From assembly GCA_024693065.1 (NCBI GenBank), contig JAILLP010000033.1, forward strand, positions 1-64,000: 64,000 nucleotides of DNA. The letters run 5' to 3'. The stretch comes from Paludibacteraceae bacterium (GTDB taxonomy: Bacteria; Bacteroidota; Bacteroidia; Bacteroidales; Paludibacteraceae). The position numbers and the translations under genes are program-made. The notes under the pieces were generated by a model, which was not told where the DNA came from, did no database searches, and saw nothing but the letters and a program-made list of their open reading frames with translations. Shown piece by piece: positions 1 through 10,200 of the stretch; position 1 is the first letter of the stretch, and every line of letters begins with the position of its first letter.

Positions 1-140
1 TATTAGGAATCCTTCTCCGAGAGGATCTGTTTTCCTCATGGAGGCACGGAGGACACGGAGTTTTGTTGTGGTATTAGGGAATACTTCTCCGTGTACTTCT
101 ATTCTCCGAGAGGATCTGTTTTCCTCATGGAGGCACGGAG
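1..140. repeat. Imperfect tandem repeat with an identical 39-base core
   Basis: A 39-base core (begins ttctccgagag, ends gaggcacggag) occurs identically at 13-51 and 102-140, 89 bases apart. A flanking tattagg-aat-cttctccg segment is also repeated (1-19 and 72-91), so the unit is a partly scrambled duplication. The first copy starts at the window edge, so more copies may lie to the left. A short reading frame crosses it but has no protein-like features. The rest of the stretch up to 359 shows only the promoter of the next gene. Confidence 0.85.
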
Positions 141-272
141 ATTTCTGCGGGATAGGGTGTATTCTTCCTTTTTTGTGGATTGTTGTTGGAAATCGTGTTT
201 GGTTGTACGTTGTCTGTCAAGCTGGAGGTGAAATGTTTTTCTACTTCGCTCCATTGTTTCCTGCTTTAAATA

Positions 273-303
273 TTGTTTTATAAATTAAAAATGTGTATAT
301 TTG
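273..303 (+). promoter_or_regulatory. Bacteroidetes-type promoter of the first gene
   Basis: A -33 element TTG at 273-275 is followed after 20 bases by a -7 element TATATTTG at 296-303, matching TAnnTTTG. It lies about 55 bases before the ATG at 360. Confidence 0.7.
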
Positions 304-359
304 CCGTAAATATTAATGTTAAATTACCTAATTGTTTAATTGCTGAAATTTTATAAACT

Positions 360-1850
360 ATGGAAGATAAAATTAAATCGGCCTCGGATTGGCAAGGGTG
401 TGACATGTACCCTGGTATTGATAAGTATGAAAAAGTTGAATTGAAGCCTGGTCATGAACTTTGTTCCCTTGTTTTGATTGACGGAAAAGGTAGGGCTCGT
501 CCCTGTGAGTTCATGTTCCCGACGAGAGCATTGAAAATGATTGGTGATGACGCTGCGGAATTGAATCGTATGCTGCAATTGGCGCCTACTCGTTCGGATG
601 ATACGATGGAATGTAGGTATAAGGCTGTTTTGGCTTCGTTCAGATTGCGTGAGAATGTCGTGTTTGAGAAAAGTGTTTCGTCTGAGAATCCTGCGTATGG
701 TAAGGGTGGTTTGCCCCGTTATTATCTTCCCTTGAATCGGTTTCAAGAACTTATAGAAAGTGGTGGGCTGAAACGTGCGAAGTTTGAGAATGAGAGTATC
801 TCTAAGGTCCTGAATCATTACGAGGTTAAACCGAGAGATTATGTCAGAATCATTTCTCGTGTTAAACAGTTACAGTATCGTCGTAACTTGTTTTGTGCGC
901 AGAAAGCCAAACTGGATACTTTGGATATTATTCAGAATTCTCCACGGAGCGAAGATGTGGATAGAGCACTAAAAAATTTGAAGAAGTTGGATGAGAATAT
1001 CCTAAGTTTCAAGGAAAGGATTAAAGACTCCGTTCGTCGGCATGGTAGTGTTCCTTCTCCTCTATATGATGAGTTGAATCGTAGACTCGACTCGGAGATA
1101 AAAAATAGGGAAAGTGAAGACAATGTGTTAGTTTTGGGGAATGTGCATACGGAAATTTCTTCTACAAATGCCTTTGGATTATTGGAGCATGCTAACCTCA
1201 ATGTTTTGTCATTCTCTGAGTTGGATAAACAGGAGAGTGTACCACATAATCTTTTCCGTAAGATTGACGACTTTTCCAAGCGGAATCCGCATAATGAAAT
1301 CGATGTGAAGGATCAGGATTTGGTGGAAGTGATGAACATCAACCGCATCAACAAAGAGTGTCAATTTGTGATGGCAACGGAAGATTTGAAGCCTCGTAGT
1401 TTTCAATCGTTGGATCTTATCGCTTTGTCTACTTCGGGTGGGAAGCATATGTTGTACCATTTGGACGATGTCTTCACGGAACAATCTGTCCGAAAAATCC
1501 GTTCGTCTTTGAATGGAAAACTGACGGATCCGTTGCAGATGAAGGACGGGCGGATGGCTAAACTCATGATGTTGGGGAACAAGGCGAATTTGTTCCTTGC
1601 CCAGCCTAAAGAGAACCTTGCCGCTGTATTGGATCAGATGAATTTAGGTGATTCGGAGCGGAAACGTCTCCTGGATGGCGAGATTATTGCTTATAAGCAT
1701 ACTCATGTGAAGGTGGATAAAGACCTGAACTGTGTTGTGTCGGGTGCGGTGGGGAGGCTTTCCCCTTCGTCTCCATCTCAGAAACAACTTCAGCTTTTAT
1801 CTGCTCATAGGTCGCAGGAACGGATGAAGAAGAGGGGTTTCTCTTTGTGA
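360..1850 (+). CDS. Hypothetical protein, paralog A of a local gene pair
   Basis: A 496-residue protein without signal peptide or membrane segment, so probably cytoplasmic. It is homologous along its length to the product of 2554-4032. Shared landmarks are KIKSAS-WQG at the start, a block containing RRNLFCAQKAKLDTLDIIQ near residue 175, VPSPLYD, ENVLVLGN, MNINRINKECQ and a C-terminal stretch with KLMMLGNKA, QPKENLA and DKDLNCVV. From memory, the last 90 residues resemble DUF3945-type modules of Bacteroidetes accessory proteins; I could not verify this. The middle is charged and probably helical. Codon use is richer in T-ending codons than in its paralog, suggesting different histories. Function unknown. 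It has its own promoter at 273-303 and no clear terminator before 1930. Confidence 0.8.
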   Translation: MEDKIKSASDWQGCDMYPGIDKYEKVELKPGHELCSLVLIDGKGRARPCEFMFPTRALKMIGDDAAELNRMLQLAPTRSDDTMECRYKAVLASFRLRENVVFEKSVSSENPAYGKGGLPRYYLPLNRFQELIESGGLKRAKFENESISKVLNHYEVKPRDYVRIISRVKQLQYRRNLFCAQKAKLDTLDIIQNSPRSEDVDRALKNLKKLDENILSFKERIKDSVRRHGSVPSPLYDELNRRLDSEIKNRESEDNVLVLGNVHTEISSTNAFGLLEHANLNVLSFSELDKQESVPHNLFRKIDDFSKRNPHNEIDVKDQDLVEVMNINRINKECQFVMATEDLKPRSFQSLDLIALSTSGGKHMLYHLDDVFTEQSVRKIRSSLNGKLTDPLQMKDGRMAKLMMLGNKANLFLAQPKENLAAVLDQMNLGDSERKRLLDGEIIAYKHTHVKVDKDLNCVVSGAVGRLSPSSPSQKQLQLLSAHRSQERMKKRGFSL

Positions 1851-1929
1851 TTTCTCCGGAAGAATGTGGGATAATATGAATTGCGATTTTTATTATTGTT
1901 ATTTAAATTGTAAAATTAACACAAAAGTA

Positions 1930-1959
1930 TTGTCATTTCGGAAATAATGGTTATTTTTG
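1930..1959 (+). promoter_or_regulatory. Promoter of the 180-residue protein and paralog C
   Basis: TTG at 1930-1932, exactly 19 bases, then TATTTTTG at 1952-1959. This is a close match to the Bacteroidetes promoter, 37 bases before the ATG at 1997. It gives the downstream pair its own transcript. Confidence 0.75.
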
Positions 1960-1996
1960 TGTAAAATATATTTATGAATTAAAAAAAGGAGGCATT

Positions 1997-2539
1997 ATGT
2001 TAGACTTAAAGACCGGCAAATTCGTGATCGACGCCGAAAAAGGGTGGGAAGTGCACCCGTTCATGACCAGAGAGGAATTCCAAAAGTCGGGGTTATTTAA
2101 CTCGGAGTATCAAATAATCGACAAGGATTTCAAACTAAGCGACCCATTTTTCAGTTTTAGACCCATTCTAATGAATGGCTGCAACATGTACATGACCATT
2201 TTTGTGGGTGGCAGCCATGATTGTGTCAAAAGGATAGTTCTGACATCCAAGGAGGCGTACGAACTCCACGAAGGAGCTTACGGCGAAAACTGGAGGGAAG
2301 CGGCGCACGACATCAAACGTATGCACGACGAGTTCCTGATGCGCGAAGTGGGCTTAGACAAGGGGAATATAGACTCCGAAAAGAGCGAAAATTGGTTTAC
2401 CGTAGAATGGGGAGATTTCCATTCCAGTATGAGTTTAAGGTATGAACCCGTTATCGATATTACAATAAGTTATGATAATTTAACGGAAGAAGATAAAAAA
2501 AGATTAGACGAAATACCTGACGATATTTGTTGGAGTTAA
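1997..2539 (+). CDS. Hypothetical 180-residue cytoplasmic protein
   Basis: A 180-residue acidic protein with no signal peptide or membrane segment. The start follows an AAAAAAAGGAGG stretch, which is unusual for this phylum and supports the ATG at 1997. I recognise no family with certainty. The C-terminal part has the pattern WFTVEWGDFHSSMSLRY followed by a strand (DITISYD), reminiscent of small mixed alpha/beta proteins often annotated as immunity-like; this is weak. Its stop lies 14 bases before the start of paralog C, so the two are probably co-transcribed and may act together. Paralog A lies upstream on a separate promoter. Confidence 0.75.
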   Translation: MLDLKTGKFVIDAEKGWEVHPFMTREEFQKSGLFNSEYQIIDKDFKLSDPFFSFRPILMNGCNMYMTIFVGGSHDCVKRIVLTSKEAYELHEGAYGENWREAAHDIKRMHDEFLMREVGLDKGNIDSEKSENWFTVEWGDFHSSMSLRYEPVIDITISYDNLTEEDKKRLDEIPDDICWS

Positions 2540-2553
2540 AAAGACGAATGACT

Positions 2554-4032
2554 ATGAAAGAAAAAATAAAATCCGCCTCGGAATGGCAAGGCGGAGACCT
2601 GTATGCTGGCATAGACTCGTATGAGAAGATAAATTTAAAGGCCGGAACAGAGCTCTATGCACTTATCGCCTATAACAAGGCGGGGAAGATGAACACATGC
2701 GAATATTTCTTCCCTAAGAATGAACTGGGAATGGCAGAAGAAGATGCGACAAAGCTGAGTAGAATGCTGCAAATCGCCCCTTGGGAAAATCCCGAGACAA
2801 AAGAGTGTTCGTATAAAAAAGAGTTGATCGTCTTCAAACTGAAGAGTGAGACCGAGGTGGAGACGGGAAAAACGGCAGAAAACACCGCATATGGGGAAGG
2901 TGGCATGACGCAGTATTACATTCCAAGCGAAGGGAAAACGTTCAACGACATACTAACCATGTCCAAATTTGGGGATGGAGGAAACAGCAAGACCCTATCT
3001 AACAACAAGATGAAAAAAGAAGACTATGGCTATGTCATGGAACGGTTGTCTCAATTACAACTCCGTCGCAATCTATTCTGTGCACAAAAGGCAAAATTAG
3101 ACACATTAGACATCATACAAAATTCCGCAAAGAAAGATGATGTGGATTTAGCCCAAAAGAATCTCACAAAATTAGACAAAGACATTTTCGAATTCAGTCG
3201 TAAAATCAAGGAATCTATCGAGGTGATCGGCAAAGTCCCCTCCCCACTCTACGATAGCCTCAACAAGCAATCAGCAGAGGAGATTAAATTGCGGGAGGGC
3301 AAGGAGAACGTGTTGGTGCTGGGGAATGCGAAGGTGGAGCAATCCTTCAAAGAGACGTCAGAAGTGGTGTTAGGTAATGCAAGCCTCAACGTGGTGACCC
3401 TCGAAGAGGACAAGGCGCAAGCAGTGGCACAAAACCTCTTCAAGAAAATCGACGAGTATGACCCGGAAAAGAATTGGAACGATATAGACGTGAAGAATCA
3501 GGGGTTGGTGGACGTCATGAACATCAACCGCATCAACAAAGAATGTCAGAAGGTGATGGCGGAGGAGGCGCTGAGGCCTCGTGACTTCCAATCACTGGAG
3601 CGCATCGCCCTACCAACTTTCGACGGGAAGGCCAAGGAATATCGCCTATCCGAACTCTTCGACGAGAAGTCCGTGCAGAAGATACGCTCGGCGCAGAACG
3701 GTCAGTTGACAGAACCGCTCCAGATGAAGAACGGACAGACGGCAAAACTGATGATGCTCGGCAACAAGGCGCACCTCTTCCTCGGTCAACCGAAAGAGAA
3801 CCTCGCCCCAACATTGGACAAAATGAGCCTAGGCGACACGGAGCGCAAACGGCTCCTCAAAGGAGAGACCATCGCACACAACCAGACGCACGTGAAACTG
3901 GACAAGGACCTCAACTGCGTCGTGGCAGGCACGGCGGGAAGGCTTTCCCCTCCGAAGGAAAACCAATCGCAGAAAATGGATTCGCCGGAAGTAAAGCGAT
4001 CGAAGAAGAAAAAAGGAGGCATATCGCTGTAA
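2554..4032 (+). CDS. Hypothetical protein, paralog C of a local gene pair
   Basis: A 492-residue soluble protein, homologous end to end to the product of 360-1850. ATG at 2554 is preferred because the translation then aligns with the paralog start (MKEKIKSAS versus MEDKIKSAS); ATG at 2548 is two codons earlier and equally close to the GGAG at 2532. Conserved blocks are the LRRNLFCAQKAKLDTLDIIQ region, GKVPSPLYD, ENVLVLGNA, the MNINRINKECQ motif and the C-terminal KLMMLGNKA / QPKENLAPTLDKM / ERKRLL-GE-IA segment, DUF3945-like from memory. It ends in a basic tail rich in Lys. Codon use is richer in C, G and A endings than in paralog A. Probably an operon with the 180-residue protein. Function unknown. 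Confidence 0.8.
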   Translation: MKEKIKSASEWQGGDLYAGIDSYEKINLKAGTELYALIAYNKAGKMNTCEYFFPKNELGMAEEDATKLSRMLQIAPWENPETKECSYKKELIVFKLKSETEVETGKTAENTAYGEGGMTQYYIPSEGKTFNDILTMSKFGDGGNSKTLSNNKMKKEDYGYVMERLSQLQLRRNLFCAQKAKLDTLDIIQNSAKKDDVDLAQKNLTKLDKDIFEFSRKIKESIEVIGKVPSPLYDSLNKQSAEEIKLREGKENVLVLGNAKVEQSFKETSEVVLGNASLNVVTLEEDKAQAVAQNLFKKIDEYDPEKNWNDIDVKNQGLVDVMNINRINKECQKVMAEEALRPRDFQSLERIALPTFDGKAKEYRLSELFDEKSVQKIRSAQNGQLTEPLQMKNGQTAKLMMLGNKAHLFLGQPKENLAPTLDKMSLGDTERKRLLKGETIAHNQTHVKLDKDLNCVVAGTAGRLSPPKENQSQKMDSPEVKRSKKKKGGISL

Positions 4033-4051
4033 TGATTCTATCATATTTAGG

Positions 4052-4090
4052 GAAGGAGGCATATCGCTTTTGATATGCCTCCTTCTTCTT
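4052..4090 (+). terminator. Intrinsic terminator after paralog C
   Basis: A perfect 14-bp stem (4052-4065 with 4072-4085) and 6-base loop, followed by ttcttg. The left arm repeats the last codons of paralog C: aggaggcatatcgct occurs at 4015-4029 and again at 4056-4070. The stem lies between convergent genes and could also serve the giant gene from the other side. Confidence 0.75.
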
Positions 4091-4234
4091 GCATCACACT
4101 TTCAACAGGAATCAGGCATCGCCACCCCACACGACAGAAAGGAGAGTAACTGCAAAGAACGTCCCTCCCATACGACAAACGCCTCCAATCCTCTCGGACT
4201 GAAGACGCTCTCTTATGCAAAGAAAAAAGTAATT

Positions 4235-7200
4235 CTACATTTTGATGACCTTGAAGATCATACCATTCACGTTCACGATATACACACCGCTTCGCCATGC
4301 GGTCGCATCAATCCGCTCTGTTTTGGAAAGGATACCCTCCTTCACCTTCAGGCCAACCTCGTCGGTCACTTCATAAGGAAGCCCTTCTTCCATATTGGTG
4401 AAAACTTCGAAAGAGGTCTTCACAAGGGTTGGTGTCACATCCACATAGAGCGGACCATCAACTGCTTCGTTCTCAAATACATCATCCTCATCAGCGAATG
4501 CGGCGGCAACCTCGTAGGAACGCACCGTGCTCTTGTCGATGTACAGAGCAGAGTCTGACATTGTGGATTTACATATACCGTCCGTCACTTCCAGCCTTAT
4601 TTTGTAAGTGCCAGCATTGTAGAAGTAGCATGATGGGGATTGCGACTTGCTGGTCAGACCCTCTATACCTACACTTCCACCAAATGTACTGTAGTAATTA
4701 AGATTGAGTGGCTCTATCAGGTGCCACTTGTATGAGATGTCAGAACTGTTTTTAACGTCACTCGTCGCCTCCGCAATGAATGACACCTTGCTTCCCTGAT
4801 TGAGTCGCACGCTGTTTTCTGCCTTCCCCATTGGGTACTCGCTGGCTCCATCCACAATGTATTTGAACGAAGATGAGAAATGATCAACCACAAAATGCAC
4901 CACCTTCTTGGATGTCGCCCCTGTTGCAATAACATGTCTCGTGATGGTAACATCGAATGATTCTCTAGGGTAAAATATTGCTAAACCATCTTCAATTAGA
5001 GACTCGTCATTTTCTATGACGGATCCTTTTCCTATCAATTGGTCGTTTGACACAGAACTTTTCACGGCATAAAGCGATATGAAATTTTGTGTGTTTAACG
5101 AATAAGAGTATCTGTAGACGTCCGACCTCGGATTTTTATAGGCAATTCTGGCGAATTTATCTCCGTCGCAGATTGTGTCAAGCAGTACTAACTCGTCGTC
5201 GGTGATAAGTGGTGCGATATCAGTTTTCACTGTAAAGACTTTACTGGTGTCCGCACCGCAGTCATTCAATCCAATAACTCGATAGTAAACGATGAGCGCA
5301 GTGTCGGAGATTCTCATCTCATACAAATTCGTGGAGTTGCGCTCCATTGTCTCCACCGTATTCCATTCGTTAAGGTCATGGCTTTTCTGCCACAGCACTC
5401 TATCCGCATTGAAGACGCTGTCCTGCAGGTACATAGGAAGACTCGCAGTTTTCAAGACGCTTGTTTGCGAGTGGTCTAACCCGAAATCATCCAACTCCGA
5501 ATCGCTGTAGTTTGTAGTGATACCAGTCATGGTCACCAAAGATTTAATGGTGATGGTCAGTTCATTGCTTATGGACATGTATTGCTTGTTTTTGGTATAA
5601 GCCAATCTCCTATAGGTCGTCGGAATATCTATCACAGAAGGCGTATAATATTTGCCGGTAGCATTATCGATGTTGATGAAGTCCCCAGTACGTTCATTTT
5701 TATATTGCCAACGGTAGGAGATTAATCCAACGTATTCTAATCCGTCTTCCAATTCCGTCGCCACAATCGGAGAGATCTTGGACCCGCCACAAAGTACAGT
5801 GTCTCCATCAATGCTAATCACACCACCCCTCAATGGATTGACAACAAAAGGTTCGACACAATATGATTGTTTGGCGTATATCTCAAGGATGCTGTCCTTG
5901 TATACGTCGTATTTGTAAGGCAAAAGTATGCTATTCGAACTTGCGACAGGCAATTCGCCATCTCCGGAGAAATAATAGTTTTCGTCAAAACTTCTTGAGC
6001 CTTGAATGTTCAGCACGACACTGCTGTCACTAACATTACTTTCGATCGACATCGATAATTCTTTGCTGTAGTCAAAATCATATACCGATTGTCCTTCAAG
6101 TTTAAGTGTGTTGCTTGAATCCTTAATGCAACCGTTGTCCGCCACTCTGAATATTGACATTGTTAATTTAGCAGTAGTCCGCAGATTAGACCCGAATTCA
6201 CCTATTTGCTCATTGCCGTTCACATACCATGTGTATTTGACTTGCTCCGGATATAAACCTCCTAACACTGATCCGTTGATCCTGATTGTGCTTCCTATAC
6301 AAGGCTTGTAGTTCTCCGTTGTAATGATGTTCGTGTTCTCAATAATGGCTGGTTTATTATGGGCTGTGACGTAGATAACGTCACTTTGGCAAGTCAGGCC
6401 CGTCGAATCCGTCACAAAGTGGGTGAAAGGATAACTCATGCTGTCACCTTCAAATCCCTCCATTTGGATACTCTTGCCGATGACGGAGATTGTATCGTCG
6501 CCAAGCGTCCAATATTCCGAAGATGCGATGGAATCCATCTCGGCCACCACTTTGACGGAGAAGATGCCAAGCGGACATTTGAAATCATCGAAAGACAAAT
6601 CCTCCGGACTTACATTAGCCTTGGAGCGGATGTTGACGAGCACAATGTCCGAGGTATCCGCATCACACATGTCTGTCACAATTCTTCTAAAATAGGAAGC
6701 CGTTTTGATGAACCTCGATGAAAGTTGGAGGTCTTCCATCGTGCCATCTACAATGTCCGAAAAGTCCTCCTCATTGTCTGTGAGGCTAATTTGCCACTGG
6801 AAGTTCTTTTCTCCGTTGCCGCCGGAAAGTGTTCCACCCTTGATCTCCAAGTCGGTGTTCGGACAAATCGCTATAGGTGCGATTGGTGCAGACTGATCCA
6901 ATTTAGGAAGACTATCTACATAGAAATAATAGAAATCGCTGAAACATCCTGTCTCCATATCCTCGCTTTGTACACCATAATAGTCTGCCGGCATACTAGA
7001 GAACCTTCTTATTATATTTTCATCTCCTTCTCGGTGCCAATACTTTTCTTCTGTGATAGAAGTGCTATCCACACTGAAAAGGACTGAAATGGCATACCAA
7101 TGGTAAGTCTTCTCATACTCGTCCTTATAGATGGTGAGTCTCACCTCCTCCGCATTGCAGCTGTCGCTGTTCTGGTATATGCTTGGAATGCCGTTCGTGC

Positions 7201-10200
7201 GATATAGGGTAACCTGCACCGGTTCACTTGTCACCTCCTCGCACTCGTCCGCATACTTGCATCTGACGTTGATGGTGTTATTGACAGTTCTATCAAGACT
7301 GTCGGTCAGCCATCCCACATACAAGCTATCGATTGCATAGGCTGTTTCCCATTCTCCTCCGTTAATATTGTACTGCCATGTCACATTATATGCTCCATAG
7401 ACTTTACCACCGCTTGCAGGAAGATCCTTTTTCACGTATGGCAAGGTGTCGTAAGCACAGAACTTATCCTTTGTTCCATTCAAGGATATTGTACCAGGAG
7501 CAAGTCTCTTGTAATGTGTCAGTGCAAGCACATTACTGTAGCGAACCCTGCCCTTGTCGTTCGTCGCCACACGACGGATCAGCAACGGCGTGCTATCGGT
7601 GATGGTGATGGAGGAAATATCGTTGATGATATCTGCGGAGAGTCCCGTTCCCGTCTCTCCTTCTATTTTGCTCCATCCAGTTCTGCTGTCACTACTACGT
7701 TTATACTGCCAGGTATATGTCCATTTCATCTGTCCATATACAGGAGAAACGTATGTTCCGCTGGCAGGTGACTCGTTGATGATGTCGGAGTAGATGCCGT
7801 TGTGGCAAATGATCGAATCCGAGATATAGATGGTTCCACCGTTCGACTCCGTACCATACTCGAACGGAATGGCCACCGCTTCGCCGATACACTCCTCGCG
7901 TTTCGCCTTCGCATAGATGTACGCTCCTTCTCCCGCTTTCTGCTCCGCAATCTCACTTGTCAGCGTAAAGGAGCACCTACTACTACCGTCAGCAAGCACT
8001 TCTGTGCATTCCGGATCCAAATACCAGATAAGATCCACATACTGATCATTACAGAGGAAGAAAATCGAATCCCCAATCTCATATCCACTTCTGATGGCAT
8101 CTTCTTTTACCCTATAAGAAGTCACCTCAGGTGTGAACGCATATGTCGTTACCGTATCGGGGTCCAGTTTTTTGTTGAACAAAGAGAGAACAAGCTCGTT
8201 GCTCGCAAGCGATGAACATCCGTCGTCCAACACCCTTCTCACCCTGTACGTGCCATCCAATTCTCCATACTCTGTTTTTACCTTGTAAGGATCACTACCC
8301 GCAAACTGATTCTGAGAGTAATCATACTCCATATCCTTGACCCAATCCCCATTGTCCTTCTGGTATTCGTAATAGGTCTTGAATCCTCCAGGATAACTCT
8401 TATCATACAACCATGGTCCTATGTAATCTTTATATTTAGTCCAATAGTCGGGCAACGGATTTTCGAGATACCCAAGTATTTGATTCGGCATCTCCCCAAG
8501 ACAATAATTCTTCTTGCCACCCTCTACCGTGATATCTCCGGCCAATCCTCCAGGGTTGGTTAAGCCATCGGCGTATAAAGCATCGCTGACACTCTCAAGT
8601 GTAGGCACGACATATATGGTGACGGTGTCACTGTACAGAAAGTTCTCTATGCCACCTGCCACTACGCTCGTCCTTCTATATATTCGGACGGGCTGTCGCT
8701 CTCCCGATCTATTAATCAGACTCAGCGCCGCATTGGTTGTGTCGAGACGCACCTCAGGGGTTGTCACGTTTACCGATGTTCCTCCATCAACTTTTCTATT
8801 AATCATCGTGGGTTTGGTGGCATTCTTATTTAAAAAGAACCATGTGAAGGTGGCGTTAGGCGCATAATCGTCACTTGCGATCTGAATATCTTTCGTGCCG
8901 CTGCATATCCAGTAGTTGCCCTTCTCAGGATTGTGATCCTCTATGTAGATATGACCACCCGTCTGGTTGTACACATAGATGTCGATAGGCATCTTGTTCG
9001 CACTTGGACAGCCTCCCCTCACCGATTGCACGTAGTAGGTTTTCAGGAAGCTTTCGTCACCGCTCGGAACATCCAACGGTTCCGTTAAAACCGATATGTT
9101 CACCTCGCTTCTAGCCAATTCCTTATTCTCCGTCTCCCACCAGATGTATTGGATATCGTGCGTTCCGCTTTGACTGAAATCCGTGATACCGGTCAATTCC
9201 GCACGTGAACCTGTTGACACTATTCTGTCACATTGAACATCCTCAGGATGGATATTGAAGCTGTCCCTTACGACCACTTTCTTCACATTGCTGTACAATG
9301 TGTTCTTACATACGTCATCGGTCACCTTGCGACGGAAGTAGGTTGTGGTTTTCAGGTTATATTTCCCGCCCTCGTTGGTTGGTGCGAAGAACGGATCGTT
9401 ATCCTCTCCCTTCACAATCGCACTGAAAACTGTGTCGTTGCTCCACTCCCAAATGTAGGTATATTTCCCGCTTCCTCCTTTTGCCACATAGCCCTTTATC
9501 GTGTCTATGGCCGAGTTGTAGCATATCGTCTTCGTACCGTAGTCTATGCCGTTGTCCTTCAACGGTGCATATACATTCATCGTCACTTCGTTCGATGTGG
9601 CATATCCACCAGAATATCCGCCTCCGCAGGAAACTATCGCACGGAAACTAACGGTTTGAACCAAATTGGTGATTTTTACTGTTTGTCCGTACTCATCAAA
9701 GTTCTTCTCTATTTGTCCAATGTTGGCGGAAAAGAGCTCCATATTATCTCCCTCTTTCACTGCATACCAACTTTCACCGTTCTCCAGCTTATATTGCCAT
9801 GAGGTTTTATAGGTTGCGCTATCTCCTCCTGAAATTTGATCCAAGTGTAAATATCTTGCTCTGGTCTCATTAGGACAGAACGCAGAATCCAATGGGTTCT
9901 TTGTCAATGAAGGTGTCACCAGTCTCTTATAGATGTTGAAGGTGTAGTCGACCGTATCCGATATACATATTTCATCGGATATTTTAGCTTTCTCTCTTCT
10001 CACTACCTTTACGGTGTTTTCTCCAAAATGAGGGGTGTAGTAGACATACTGATATGAGAAATTGCTTGTATTTGACTCGTTTACTCCTATAAAATCATAC
10101 GAATCGGTATGATAATAATAGCGACTGAAAGGAATGATTTCAGGCAATGACTGCTCGTCGAGGAACACCGAGTTGCCTACGTAGCTTACCTGTGGCTTCT

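Noticed and set aside
38-283. 81-codon frame over the left-edge repeat
   Set aside because: It runs through repeat DNA, lacks a promoter and has no protein-like composition.
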